DNA of 64,000 bases from Oscheius dolichura (GCA_932521035.1 OW051496.1:10292001-10356000); one strand, 5' to 3'. Positions 32,042 through 44,304 are shown, counted from the stretch's first letter. Numbers and translations: made by a program. The notes: generated from the sequence alone by a model not told the origin.

Positions 32042-35000
32042 ATGTACGAAGAAGAAATACAACAGTTGAAAGCCATCTTCTGCGACAAGGCGGATGAGGA
32101 ACTGGAACGGGCCCTGACGGCGGCCGACGGCGATATCAGCCGAGCGATGAACCAACTTCTCGACTCCGAGCCCGGTCCCACCACGGAAAATCCACCAGAA
32201 TTTGGTAATTCGCTTTTTCTTCTCCATTTTTCCAAGACAAATGGTTGAAAAAAAACATGGAAAAGGCGATTTTTGGGGCTTCTTCCCACCAGCCTCGTTC
32301 CCGCGCCGTTGCTTCGGCTATTTTACCCATTTTATTGACTACGGCAACCCTAGAAATAGCTACAATTAGTTGGACTTCCATCCAGGACCACGGATAGCCG
32401 TTTCAAGACTTTCCGGGGGGTTCCCCAGAGCGAAACAAGCAAACGATCCGTTTCCCGGCCTATCTATTGGTTCCCTTGACTCTCACCGTAACCCCTTAGT
32501 CTCAGAGCATTATATAATACCTAAACCCTCTTCAGTACGATTTCCCAAAGTCTTCCCCGCTCATTTCTAGGAATGAAAATAAAGAAAACCGATGCTTTTC
32601 CCGGTCTATTCCCTTTCGCTTCGATCGTTTTCTTTCCCAATAACCGTAACCTCTTGAACTGCAGTTGAGAACCGTCAACCGTTTTTTTTTTCAAAAATAG
32701 AAGCGTCAAGATGTTAGAGATGGTCTGGGAGAGCGCTGGGAGGTACAAGAAGCACTTTTTCAAAGAAGAAAAATCCAAGAAAAGGCAGCGCTTCCGGGGA
32801 GTCGCTTTGCTTTTTCCAATCCTGGGCCATTCTACCCGCTTCCATTGTCTTCATTCTCTCTTTTTCTTGGTGTAACCGATCCCCTTCTCTTAGGAATTAT
32901 TTGACCTAATAACTCTTGTCCCTTTTCAGAAGAATCCGAATCAATGGTGAATATGCTCCGTGCTCTTGAAGAAGAAGCCGACCTGGTCGTCCCGTATGAG
33001 AGTGCCTCAGTGGCCCCGGCGCCCAGTCTCCCTGCTCCCTCGGCGGATGTCGTCCCCCGGCCAAAGAAGGCTGCCCTCGCCTCGGCTCCAGCCGACCCCT
33101 CCTCGGATCCGGAAGAACTCGACGAGGAAGAGGACAACTTCATCCCGCCGCCGGAGCTGCCCGCCCAGCCGGCGACTGTTCCCAAACCAGTGGAAGACTC
33201 GATCAATGGCAAGACATTCCTCGTCAAGATTCTCGAGCCAGTTGGCAACTATCCGACGGAACTGGTCAAGACGATGATTGAGAATATCTTCAAGGAGGTT
33301 CGGATCTCTCTCTTCTTTCTAATTAATTATATTTTACAGTGTAAAATTGATCAGAGTAGCTTCAAATATCGGTCAATGCGTCCCCGAGCCGAATATGAAG
33401 AGCAGCTGGCCGAGTGGAAATACGAATTGACGGTAAACCTCGACCCGAAGGAGAATACTCATCGAGATTTGTTAGTTTATCATTTTATTCTGTTAAAACA
33501 GTATAGAAAGTACAAAAAATGAAGAGAAATCGGCAATTTCCGGCATATTTCCATTCCTGCGCACGCTTTAGATACCGTCATTTGGGCGCGCGCGTTGGTA
33601 AAAATTCGAAACCCCATTTTTGAAAACACTTTTCTCAAGAGTTTGATATTTATACTTGGATTATTTTTAGTGTAAAGTAATCAGCAAAACATGCAGAATT
33701 TTTTCAGCCTAAATAGAGTAAAATTTATATAAAAAATGGTGTTTTTTTTTCAGAATTCTGAAGCTGTACACATTTTTGGAGAAGTTTTGCTATAATTCAT
33801 CACTGGAGCTACATGATCAGTTGATGTTGGAGATGCCAGAATTTTCGCACATTATGAATAACATTGTGTACGTTTTCCCCCGCTCCGCCGGGTTCTAATC
33901 CATCAATTTTAGTGTTCATCATACAAAACTGCCGGTTGTTAGCATTCTGCTGGGGAATTGTCCAAATTCTGGTCTGTTCTACATCCGTGGCCACTACGTG
34001 ACCCATTATAACGAATATTCGAATCGGGATCTTGGCCAACAAGCGAAACAACGAGCTGACCAACGATACAAGTCGTCGTACAACACGGACGGCAGCCATT
34101 CCATCAAAGCCGCCGGAAATCAAATCTACCGCTCATTTGCCGATTTTGAACATGATCGCCGTAATTTGACGCTGTATTTTGCTGTGATGATACCCGAATG
34201 CAGGGATGGACTACAATTTGCCGGATACAAGATTGTCATACCGTATTCTGCTATTGTTCAGGTCGGTTCTCTATCATTTCTGTGATGAATACAGAAAAGC
34301 AAAAAGCCACCAGCGGGAGTCGAACCCGCGACGCGAGATGTGCAACAGCGCGCGTTACCATTGCGCCATGAAGAACAACTGTGGAGAGTCAAAATTTACA
34401 GATATCCGTGGATCTGCGTGCCAAGAAGGAGAACAGCCTCTTCCTGAAGTTGAAATATCCACCACAGCTATGGGAAGCGACGCCAAAATTTCAAAATGAC
34501 AAACGCTTTATGAATTTGGAAAATACCCGCGAATGGGTTCGTGTTCTCCAATTCGCCGGAGAGGGAACTCGTTTCATGGGCTGCTCCAAGGAGGCCCTCG
34601 CCGACTGCCAATGGCTACAGTTTCAAATTCCCTCGACTAATGAGCAGCGTTATGGAGTGAGTTTCTATTTGATCCCCTAGATTCAGTGTTTTCCCTTTTA
34701 GGACGGCCAGATTGTCTTGATGGAGATTGTCTCCCGGATAATGGCCCGATCCAGTGCCAAAGTTCAATTTGGTGCTGTTTTTGCTCAATATAAACGTCTA
34801 CCGGTAGTACATGAAGTCGAAACAATTGGATCATTCAGAGCGGACTATGCTCTCAAGGTAAGGAAGTCGAGATAAAAAAGCAAAAAAGTTTCGTTGCGGT
34901 GGGAGTCGAACTCGGGTCGGTCGAATATCAAGCGCGCGCTTTACCATTGCGCTATGATGTATTGTCAGCCGCGATTGCTAAACGATAGAAATACCCCACA

Positions 35001-38000
35001 ATTCATACTGTAATCATATTTTTATTTCAGGCGATGATCTCTCGAGGAAGTGTGATTACGGATCAGCTGTTTGGTTATGTGGAGACGGAGAGTCCCGTGG
35101 AGCATCTCTTCTTTAAATATGCCCGCTGGTGTTTCAAGCAATGTCGTCGGGCGTGTGAAGAAGCCCTGGAGAATCTACTGGCGGCCGTCGACGAGAGACG
35201 AACATTTGAGATTTTGAAAGCCTTCAACTATCTCTATCAAGTACGACTCGACGCGCATAAGAGGATCCTGCTGGGAGATGTCAGAGCCGGTGGAGAGGTA
35301 GAGAAGCTACCGAAGAATTGTGTCATGATACGCAAGGTAGGGGGGACTTTTTGAAAGGGGGAATTCTATAGGGAGACAAAGGGCCAGCCTCGTACTGGTC
35401 TATTGAATGGAATTGAACCATTTCCGGGATTTTTAAAGGTATAAAAAGGTATATATTTCAGGTAATGATAACCCCGTTGAGACGTCTATTTATGCCGCCG
35501 GAAGTGATGATGACAAATCGTGTTGTCCGACAATATGGCGAGGAACACGCGCTGCGTTGTGTCTTTCGCGATGAGAATGGCGGCAAGATACAGATTAAGG
35601 ACTTCTCCTCTGGATTCAGTGCTGATCGTACGTTTTTACTTACTTTTTATATTTATACTAGTATGCCTCCGACCGCCGTTAGCGGCGTTGCGATTAAAAT
35701 TTGACGGTCAAATAACAGTTGACCGTCGGGAAAGGTCAAACGGTCGAAACTTTCTGCTTCTCTCCCATTTGACCTGTCAATCCGAACAAACGACAGGTCT
35801 TACAGATAGACAGACAGACACACAGAGATCTGCCTATTATTAGGGTAGGATAAGATATTAGAGAGCTAAAAATAGCAAAAAATCCATTTTTAAAGGTCGC
35901 GCGCCGCCGCTACGCGCGCATTTTGAATTCTAACCCATTCGCGGCATAAAAATGCATTTTTCTCGCTATTCAGACATTTATTTTGGAAAATAAATATATC
36001 ATCTTGTTCAGAATAAAGAGGCAAATTTTTTTAAGTATAAATAGTTGCTGGGCTCCTGGCCAGAACTACCAGTAATTCAATGCTTTTCAGAGCAATCGGC
36101 TATTATTAATTCGATGGTGCATCAGACCCTGACCCATGGAGTGGAGATAAACAACCGGACATACCAATTTTTGGCCTGGAGTAATTCACAGATGCGTGAT
36201 CACGGCTGTTATATGTATGCGCCGATAATCAGCCGTCGAACGGGCGAGATGAAGACCTCAATCGAGCAGATGAGAGAATGGATGGGCAACTTTAGTAATG
36301 TGAAGAGTGTGCCGAAGTTGATGAGCCGGATGGGGCAGTGCTTTACCCAGGCACAGCCGACGATCCTCATGAAACAAGGAATGTGGACAGTGGAGCCGGA
36401 TTTCGAGGGAGGAGAAGGACATCCTGAGACGAGTAGGATTTGGCTTTTTGGGGGAAAGACGGACGAATTTTAGGAGAAAAGTATTGCTTCTCGGATGGAT
36501 GTGGCCGGATAGCACCGTCGGCAGCTAAAGAAGTTGCAAGGATACTGGAATTGAACTTGATCCCGAGCTGTTTCCAGGTACATTTCGGGCATTAAAAAAA
36601 GCAAAGATGGTCTACCATCGACGGGGGTCGAACCCGCGATGCTCTTTTTTCTTTTGCCACTCCACCACTGGGCCATTTTAACATGTTGAAACACTCAGCG
36701 TAATACTATAGAATTGATTCCATCACGATTTTTATGAGATTCCCTACATTTTCTCCCTCATTTTCAGGTCCGTTTCAAAGGCTTCAAGGGTATTGTCGTC
36801 GTGGACCCTACCATGGATATGGTGGACAATGGCCCCCTTGTCATATTCCGGAAGAGCCAAGAGAAATTCTACGTAGATGATGACGAAGAACACCTGGAGA
36901 TTGTCAAGTACTCGATGCCGTCGCCCGTCTGTCTGAATCGGCCGATGATTGCCATCTTGGACTGGGTCAGCGAGGCTCAATCGAAAGAGCTGCATAAGAA
37001 GCTCTGTCGAAAAGTTCACTACTATCTGGAGAGGGAGCTATCCACCCTGGGAGGTTGGTTTTTTGGTTTTAGAACAGTTAATTATACCGTATTCCAGCAA
37101 TGCTACTGAATGAGAAGATTGCTGCCGAGCAGTTGAATCAGCGTATCAATTTGCCGATTGACTTTGTCCGGCTGAGGAATTGTGGCTTTACGCTGACGGA
37201 TGAGCCGCTGCTGAGGAAGATGCTCGTCTCTGTCTATAGATATAATATTGCTAACCATCTCACAAAGGTACGGAAGCTCGATTTGCGGATTAGGAACCCA
37301 TAAAGACAGCGTTTTCCCCTGCGACTGCACCCATAAAATCTCGGCAACTCGGTGCCCTTTTGCTTCTGGTGCGCGGCGCGCCTATCCCGCTAGCTGCCGA
37401 TATTTTACGGGTGCGGCGGCAGGGAAATCTCGGCCTTCTCGACTAATTTGATTGATAATTTGGCTATTTTCTGAGATTTTGAGTGTATTTCAATACAAAA
37501 TGACCTCCTTTTTCAGTTGAAAATCTTCATTCCCGGCAACCAAGGCCGCTGTATGTACGGTGTGGTGGATGAGACGGGCCTTCTCCAATATGGTCAAGTG
37601 TTCATCCAATATTCCCCGAGTATTCGCCACTCCTCCGATCGTCCGAAGCTCCATCTCGGCCCTGTCCTGATCACGAAGAATCCCTGCCACGTGGCTGGCG
37701 ACTGTCGAATGTTCGAGGCCGTCTGGCAGCCGTCGCTGGCCCATCTGGTGGATGTTGTCGTCTTTCCGCGCTACGGTCCCCGCCCCCATCCGGATGAGAT
37801 GGCCGGCTCCGATCTGGACGGCGATGAGTACAGTGTAATCTTTGACCCGGATGTGCACTTTGTCAAAAACGAGGAGGCGATGATTTTCCCGAAGAGTACA
37901 GCCGAAGAATATGATGAACCACCACAGGTACCGCATATTCCTTTTGAATTCAAATTTCCCGCCTTCTTTTTAGACTGAAGCCATGGTACACTTCTTCTTG

Positions 38001-40874
38001 AAATATTTGAGGCAAGAAAATATTGGAAAAGTCAGTAATGCCCATCTGATAATGACAGATCGACGTGGACTCTTTGAGTAAGTAATCGTCGGCTGGGTTT
38101 TCCCTGCCGCCGCACCCGTAAAATCTCGGCAGCTCGGCGTTTTTTTGTTTCGACTACGCGCCACGCCAATCCCGCCAGCTGCTGAGATTTTACGGGTGCA
38201 GGCGCACGGGAATCTCGGCGCCCTTGACGAATCTAACGTCATTTTCAGTGAGATTCCAAATGAAATTGCTCGAAAATGTTCAATTGCGGTAGATTTTCCA
38301 AAAAGTGGACAACCAGCTGAAGCACTATCACCCATGGAACAGGTATTATTTTTATCGAGAAGTTTAAAGAATGCCGTCGGTTTAGAGTGACAGGAATCCG
38401 GACTACATGGCGACGAATTTCAAGCCAGTCTATCGAAGCCGTCGGCTGAATGGCCAGCTGTACAGGAAGGCAAGAAAAGTTGAAGAAGTTTTGGAACTGA
38501 CAGAACATATGGACAGTATCTTTGAGGAGCAGGTTGATAAGGTGGGATACATACCTTTTATTTTATCCATTTTTTTCTAGATAATCTGCCCCGAGGATGT
38601 GAATCTATTCGAAGGAAATGACGAGCTGAAACAGAGCTACCGTAAGCTGAGAAATGAATACGCTACGAGGATGCAACAACTGCTGGATGAGTACGGTATT
38701 ACCGAGGAGGCGGCCGTTGTCTCCGGCCATATTGTCAGCTTAAAACGGCTGACGGCTATGGAAAAGGACGACTACAGTTTCTATCATACGGATAAGATTG
38801 TCGAGCTGCGATATCTTAAGATTTTCAATCATTTCCGTTCCGTCTTTCTGAGAGTGAGTTTGAACTCTTCTTGTGGTCAAAAAATGCGCGCGCGCACCCG
38901 TAAAATCTCGGCAGCTGCGCGCCCTGATCAGTTCCAGTCAAGCGTGCGAGCTGCCGAGATTTTATGGGTGCGGCGGCGCTGGATTTTATCTTTTCTAGTC
39001 GGAAAAGATGATAATTTCTCTATTTTTCAGGAATTTGGAGAAGAAGAAGACCTTTATGAGATTGAAGCGGACGGTAGAAAAGTACTGAAGACGAGTCGAA
39101 TAATGTATGAGAAGGCCCGCCGCTGGTATCACATTGCCTATGTTGATAATCGCAAATCGAACCGTGCTCCCGGACCGTGTAAGAGTTTTCCCTGGGTTGT
39201 GTGGGATGTCTTGGCTGCTTTTAAGAGGGAAATGGTAAGGATTACTGTAATTCTGGATTATATAATGCCTAAAAATTACAGCTCCTCTCCCGCGGCGACG
39301 CTCTCCAACGGGAAAATCCAATCGCCGAGGTTCTCGAAGAGGAAATGATCCATTTTGTTCGTCGCGAAGTTGAGCAGTTTAAACAATTCGACCAGGAGAT
39401 CCGCCATCAGGGCGGCGTGGTAGCCAGGTGAGTTACTGTAGTCTGAAAAAAGTATACGATATGTTTAGGTATCAAACAGCCTATGGTGAACAGCTAACAA
39501 CGATACTTTTTGTCCTGTCCAATTGGCTCAATAAGGAGGATATTTTTACCTATGTACCGATGACTATGAAACATGTGGCTCTGCTATTTATCCAATTCTG
39601 CCGTGGAATTCGTCATGGATGCGATGGAATTGCTGATTCTGTTCAATATTCGCTTATTTTTCCCGAACCGGTTGGTTTTTACCCCCACTTTTTCGATATT
39701 TTACTCAAGAATATGGCTAGAAAACCCTAAAAAATTAGGAAAAATGAAGAAAAACGAAAGAAAATATTCGAAAATGCACTTTTCCCGGCCTGGTAAACAG
39801 CGTGCAGGCGTAATTTGTATGCGCGCGTTGGAGAAAATACAAGAACTAGCTTGCTTTAAACAGGCTTTTGATATTTTTATACCAGCTTTTTTAGATTTTC
39901 CTGATCATAAAAAAATTCTACATTAGATAAATATAAAAATAACAGATGAAATCCATATTTTCCCACTGAAATTTCGTATTTTAGGCGCCCGTCCCGCCGA
40001 GACGTCTCTACGGCCCGCCCATCAATATGGCATTAACTCTGATTGAATTCCTCCGCTATTTGGCTAGCCAGCGCTTCGCTCTGGCTGATCATCTCTCGCT
40101 GGCCGTCGACAGCGAACCGTATCCGCCGACCCTATGCCGTCAGAATCAATGGCAGCCGTTGAATCAGCTCGCCTTTCGTACATATCATAATCTGGCGGTT
40201 TCCGGTCGTTTTGATGCTCTACATTTTTATCAGGATGCTTATGAGATGATTGAAACGGAAACAAAGTGAGTTTACAGTCCAATTAGACCTTTAATTTCGT
40301 CTTCTTTTTCTAGAGATCCAACTGTCGTGAGTGGAGAACTGTTTAACAGTAAGAACTACAGCCAGGAGGCCGTTCGCTGCAATGATGTTATTGAATGTCT
40401 CAAGGTTTGTTACCCTCTTCCCCTTTTTACCATAAGAACTGCCTTGAAACAGGGGTTTCCCTTATTTTGAGTCAACCGGAGTTCCGCGCGCCCGCACCCG
40501 TAAAATCTCGGCAGCAAAAGGGAAAGGCGCGCCCCGGCCGGAAATAACAGCTGCCGAGATTTTACGGGTGCAGCGGATGGAATTCTAGTGGAACTCGGAA
40601 TTGGAAATAATCAATTTTGAACCATTTTTGAGGAATAAACATGATTTTTTTTTCACTTTTTCAATTTCAGGATTGGTCCGGGATCAACTTCCTGAATTTC
40701 CGTTCCGATAAGACGCGAACAAAGAATAACGTCGGCCAATATCTCTGCACGGCCTATGGTACGGTAGCTGCCCGGCAGCGGATCGCCCGTCTCCTTCAAA
40801 TGGATGTCCACATCCTGCTGAAGGCTGTCCAAGCCAGACGACAGCCGCCAGAAGTCTTTGATCTGAGTTTATAG
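32042..40874 (+). CDS. RNA-dependent RNA polymerase (RRF/EGO type) with CUE-like N-terminus
   Basis: Twenty-four exons close in phase to 1,691 residues (starts: 32042, 32930, 33340, 33754, 33913, 34402, 34702, 35031, 35462, 36091, 36474, 36768, 37098, 37517, 37974, 38249, 38386, 38581, 39031, 39282, 39469, 39985, 40314, 40671). Exon 1 encodes a CUE/UBA-like three-helix segment, with [20 protein letters not shown] then [14 protein letters not shown]. An acidic, Pro-rich linker follows. The polymerase core has [42 protein letters not shown] and the catalytic [14 protein letters not shown] with its three Asp. Such enzymes make secondary or 26G small RNAs in germline RNAi. The length fits C. elegans RRF-3/EGO-1 (about 1,600-1,800). 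The exon 1-2 link spans a 725-nt intron and is the least secure join. Seven introns hold repeats. Confidence 0.93.
34303..34375 (-). other. tRNA-like sequence, antisense in RdRP intron 5
   Basis: The minus strand has an A-box-like TGGCGCAATGGTAACGCGC and a good T-arm (GCGGG-TTCGACT-CCCGC), but the acceptor ends (TTCTTCA/TGGTGGC) pair poorly and the anticodon stem is weak. I read it as a tRNA-derived repeat or decayed tRNA gene, not a working tRNA. Confidence 0.6.
34888..34966 (-). other. tRNA-like sequence, antisense in RdRP intron 7
   Basis: The minus strand has TAGCGCAATGGTAAAGCGC (A box) and GAGTTCGACTCCC (B box). The acceptor strands do not pair. It resembles the copy at 34303-34375. Confidence 0.55.
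36604..36683 (-). other. tRNA-like sequence, antisense in RdRP intron 11
   Basis: The minus strand has TGGCCCAGTGGTGGAGTGGC (A box) and GCGGGTTCGACCCCCGT (B box with a full T stem). No paired acceptor stem was found. Confidence 0.55.
37321..37421. repeat. Family-A hairpin repeat, RdRP intron 13
   Basis: Left arm CACCCATAAAATCTCGGCAA, right arm CTGCCGATATTTTACGGGTG. It occupies much of a 249-nt intron. Confidence 0.82.
38107..38209. repeat. Family-A hairpin repeat, RdRP intron 15
   Basis: Exact left arm; right arm CTGCTGAGATTTTACGGGTG. It fills most of a 171-nt intron. Confidence 0.85.
38886..38980. repeat. Family-A hairpin repeat, RdRP intron 18
   Basis: Exact left arm preceded by GCGCGCGC; right arm CTGCCGAGATTTTATGGGTG. 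It fills most of a 177-nt intron. Confidence 0.85.
40484..40576. repeat. Family-A hairpin repeat, RdRP intron 23
   Basis: Both arms match the consensus exactly. Confidence 0.87.
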
Positions 40875-40981
40875 TGTACTCTTCTTCTTCTTTCTCTCTT
40901 GTGATCTCTATCTACAGCATGATAATAGGATATTTTTACTTTTCTATTCGTTAATGGTTAATAAACATGAGAAAATAGAAT

Positions 40982-42349
40982 TTAGGAGTTTTTTCGATGT
41001 AGATTATAGAGTATATTGTAGAGGGGAGGATAGGCGTCGTCGAGCATCGCGCCGGGATTTCCATGAGCTCGTATACTCGACTGGAATTGGAGCTGATCTC
41101 CCGGGAAAATGGTCCTGAAGGGAAATTCTGTATGAAAAAGGGAGAGGAGAACCTGAGCTTGGTCAGGAAACCCAATAAACTGATCAATTTGGAATATTGA
41201 GCATTGGAGACGGCCGAGGAGGGAAGAGTCATCAGCATTCGGTCGATTTGTTGGATTTTTATGGCTAAAATGGGAAGAAAGTGGAAGGGAAGAGGGTGGA
41301 ACTATGGAAAATGGGGAAATTTGAAGGAGAAACGGTTAAAAATGGGATTACAGAGCAAAGAACAGGGTGAGCACCCGTGGAATGGGAGCGGCGCCCATCA
41401 AACGCCCAAATTCCCGCGTTTTTGTATTGGATTTTTTGAGATTCAAATAACAACTTATAGAGCTTTTCAAGGCGAATCTGATAAACTAAGCTCAAATATT
41501 TCAGCTCAAATATCCGGACAAAACAAGCAGTAACCCTACAAACATTGATAGCTTCGCTTTGTTGCACATTTGTGGAAATACAGGAGTTTCTACAGTGAAG
41601 GCAGAGTAAGAAATTTAATTTTTTAGAATCGCCGTGATGTGCTCTCCATGGAGGATTTTAAATCTTTCAAATTGGTTCGTAAATAACCGAATTATGATCA
41701 TAAAGTTGGTGCAATCCCCCTTCCTTTGGACCGTAACGAGGCTTATCTCGGCCAGGTCAGTGTTTGAGGGGTTCCTAAATTTTCTCTCGTAGGATTTGAA
41801 CTTAAAGGGACTGTTAGGGACCTAAGAAGCTGACTGTAGATTTATTTTGATCACTTGACCTTACTTCCCATCAATAATAGAAGGCAGGTCAAGAAAGCGC
41901 TAGAAAATACGAAGAAATACGGTAAAACGTTCAGAATTCAAATGCGCGCCAAGAGCGGAGGACGCTACTCGTTCACGGCGCTCCGGGACCCGTGAACGCT
42001 ATTATAGGTCCCTGACAGTCCCGTTAAATTAGGGTAATTAAATTCATCTTGCAAAGCTCTACAAGCTGGATTTTGAATCTCAAAAATTGACCAAGAAATA
42101 GCCGAGATACAGATACAATCGTCTGTCACACTCACCTTGCGATGAAATCTGCTCATCTGTCAATCCAAGAGAATAAAAGTTTCGAATTCCCTGTTGCATA
42201 TCGATAAATGTTGTTGCCATGGCGGGAAATTTATTCTGTAATTCTTCTATTCTCTAAAACTGATAAAAACAGACTTGAAATTGGTTGAGTAGCCTCATGG
42301 AGAGCATCATAACCTCGCTGAGCTGTTCACTCGGGGAGACTTGGCTTCT
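40982..42349 (-). CDS. Unknown small protein, 5' end not found
   Basis: I do not recognise the product. Supported pieces on the minus strand are an exon starting at 42349 (SQVSPSEQLSE), one at 42253-42136 (RIEELQNKFPAMATT through FYSLGLTDEQISSQ), one beginning at 41264 (AIKIQQIDRMLMTLPSSAVS), and a last exon from 41127 to a stop at 40982 (ending LYNILYNLHRKNS). The phases fit with introns of 60 nt and 46 nt at the two tight joins and an 871-nt intron (42135-41265) that holds family-B repeats. Alternative joins would need introns of only 21 and 25 nt. The helical, Leu-rich sequence suggests a small subunit of a larger complex. It converges with the RdRP (107 bp between stops). The start codon is upstream of 42350 and was not identified. 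Confidence 0.45.
41427..41730. repeat. Family-B dispersed repeat
   Basis: Second long copy, colinear with 31275-31560, in the large intron of the unknown minus-strand gene. A further inverted piece (TTGCAAAGCTCTACAAGCTG with AAATAGCCGAGATACAGATA) lies at about 42046-42120. Confidence 0.65.
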
Positions 42350-42384
42350 CTGGAAAGAGACATAATATAGTCATTTTCCATAAA

Positions 42385-42522
42385 GTAGGGTTACGGTACA
42401 TTAGTCTCTTCGGGACCTTTTAGCCAAACGGCGAAGAAAAATCGACTGGAAATCAAAAATCCCGATCACTTTTGGTCAAAAGATCCCACCGGGAATGTTT
42501 TGCTACCCGTTACGGTGCCCCT
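42385..42522. repeat. Family-C dispersed repeat
   Basis: Starts GGGTTACGGTA and ends near GCTACCCGTTACGGTGCCCC. The interior includes TCTCTTCGGGACCTTTTAGC and AATCGACTGGAAATC. It is homologous to 58586-58722 (same orientation) and 55386-55540 (inverted). The TIR-like TTACGGTA/TACCGTAA ends are clearest in the 58.6-kb copy. Confidence 0.65.
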
Positions 42523-43042
42523 ATTTATGGAAAAGAATCCCCAAAGGGAATAGATTCAATTTCGCTTCAGGACCCACTTCAGTCTCTTGAGGAGAAGAGG
42601 AGTAAACTAACCACAACGGGAAGAAGAATCAATAGGACGAAAAGAAGGACGAAACATGGTGGCCTCATGATTGTCGGCATACCGGGAGAGAGGAAAAGAG
42701 AAGAACACGAGGTGGCGGGAAAAAGAGCCGACTATTTTATGTGTTGGCCGGGTTTAGCGGGGGATCAGAATTTGAATAATTTGAACCTGAACCGGGCCCG
42801 CCAATTTTTTTATTGGCCGTATTGTTCCCGTCATGTGGGGGATAGAGATTATACGAGAGAGAGAGACTATTTCGAGAACAAAAATGGGTCGACCCGCTTT
42901 ATTTGAATACGGCTGTTTACGTGGCTCTTTTTTGAGCCGAAATAGAATGAAAAAGCCAAAAATCAAAGAAGAAGAGCCCGCTAACGAGATCATCTCGGCC
43001 CTTGTGGTTTCCTGTCCTTCTCTCCCGCCGGCTCTCGCGCAG
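42523..43042. other. Intergenic, open frame not trusted
   Basis: A 144-codon plus-strand frame (42472-42906) starts inside a family-C repeat and shows no domain, so I do not call it. The stretch probably holds the lectin promoter and the missing 5' exon(s) of the minus-strand gene. Confidence 0.4.
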
Positions 43043-43920
43043 ATGCTTCCCTGGCTTCTTCTCTCAACTATTAGTCTTGTCAATACAACCGCGACGTCTT
43101 CTTCTCCATGTAAAACGGCCTGGAAATATTTCAACCAGACAAATTCATGCTATTTTGTGAGTTTATTCCCTGGGGAACAGAATTACCCCAATTTAATTGC
43201 CCTCCTTGAAGATTTGACGATTTTTGAGTGATTTTTCATATAAATTGTATCCATAATTTATGTCATCTGATAGAGCACAAAAAACTGTCTTCGAAAATAT
43301 TATTTTTCTGTTTGGAAAACCGAGGTTTTACGAGTGCAGCGGCAGGAAATCTCGGGCGAGCGTGTCCCCATTCCTTGATCTAACTTTCGGGGCGCTTCCA
43401 ATTTTATTAGATTGCCATAGAAAACTAGAATTAATATTTTCTGGTAGTTTTTTATGCTCTTTCTAGAGGCATAAGTTTTAAATGGAAAATATATCCCCAT
43501 AACCCCCCAAGACCATTTTTCCCGAACCTCTCCATTCCAGACCGGCCACTGGGAAACAATGGCCGAGGCGGAGGATACCTGCCAGAGGAACGAAGCCCAT
43601 TTAGTTTCTGTCCATTCAAAGGAGGAAAACAGCTGGATCCAGGCTCTTTATAGCGAGAAGAACCGCCTGGATCTGACTTGGATCGGCCTTCGTCGGAACC
43701 GACAAGGCGCCTGGATCTGGACAGATGGTTCTGCTGTTTCCTACAGCTTTTGGCAAGATTCTCCTGGGAATAAAAGCTGCGTTGCTCAGGTGGGATACTG
43801 TAGTCTCTTTATTTTCATGGAATAATATCGTTGCAGGACTCTGCAACCCTGGAATGGATGACTGTCCGTTGCGGGGTGAAAATACACAAATATGTCTGCA
43901 AAAAACTGGCGAAAACATGA
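43043..43920 (+). CDS. Secreted C-type lectin-like protein
   Basis: Exons 43043-43156, 43541-43789 and 43837-43920 encode 148 residues. An N-terminal signal peptide (MLPWLLLSTISLVNTTA) is followed by a single C-type lectin domain. The conserved pieces are WKYFNQTNSCYF, AEAEDTCQRNEAHLVSVHS, the core WIGLRRNRQGAWIWTDGS, YSFWQDSPGNKSC, WMTVRC and KYVCKK. Six Cys fit the two standard disulfides plus the N-terminal pair. The usual WND and EPN/QPD sugar-binding triplets are absent (WMT and QDS instead), so Ca2+-dependent sugar binding is doubtful. Nematodes have large families of such proteins, often immune or gut-expressed. The 3' half is duplicated downstream (45647-45886). Intron 1 has a lone right arm of a family-A repeat near 43321-43360. 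Confidence 0.9.
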
Positions 43921-44082
43921 AATTCTCCATATTCTCTATCTTCTGTGACTATTATTCGATGAAGTCGCTTGAATACTTTGAATTGTTGATCGTCCTCCGT
44001 CGTTTTCTCGCTTCCAAGAGCAAAATATTGCTCTAACCTGGAGAAATTCTCTTTTTCTTTACGAATTTATATAAATATATGC

Positions 44083-44088
44083 CGTACC
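44083..44088. repeat. Target-site duplication CGTACC, left
   Basis: CGTACC immediately left of the element. The same six bases follow the right end at 45442-45447. The empty site in the sister copy (46049-46054) has CGTACC once. Confidence 0.93.
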
Positions 44089-44216
44089 AGCAGTATTATA
44101 ATTGTTCTGGCTGGACGGTCATTCCCCCCATTTCTGAATTTTCAACAATTTCAAGCATTTTTCAATCATTTTATTGATTTTCATTAGAAAAAGATGCTCA
44201 AAATACAGAAAATTAG
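44089..44216 (+). repeat. Left terminal inverted repeat of mini-Maverick
   Basis: 128 bp; matches the right end in inverted orientation with a single C/A difference about 38 bases in. Confidence 0.93.
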
Positions 44217-44304
44217 AAAGAGCAAAAAAATAGGGGTTTTTTACCATCACCCATTTTGGGTGCTTTCTAATTTTCGACATTTCAAACAATTTTAAAGGTA
44301 ATAA

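Noticed and set aside
34303-36683. Three functional tRNA genes in RdRP introns
   Set aside because: T-arms are good, but acceptor strands do not pair and anticodon stems are weak; called tRNA-like only.
41004-42349. Ultra-short introns of 21 and 25 nt in the unknown minus-strand gene
   Set aside because: Other donors give introns of 60 and 46 nt with consistent phase and an open C-terminus, so exceptional splicing need not be invoked.
42472-42906. 144-codon plus-strand frame
   Set aside because: It begins inside a family-C repeat, has no recognisable domain and no splice support.
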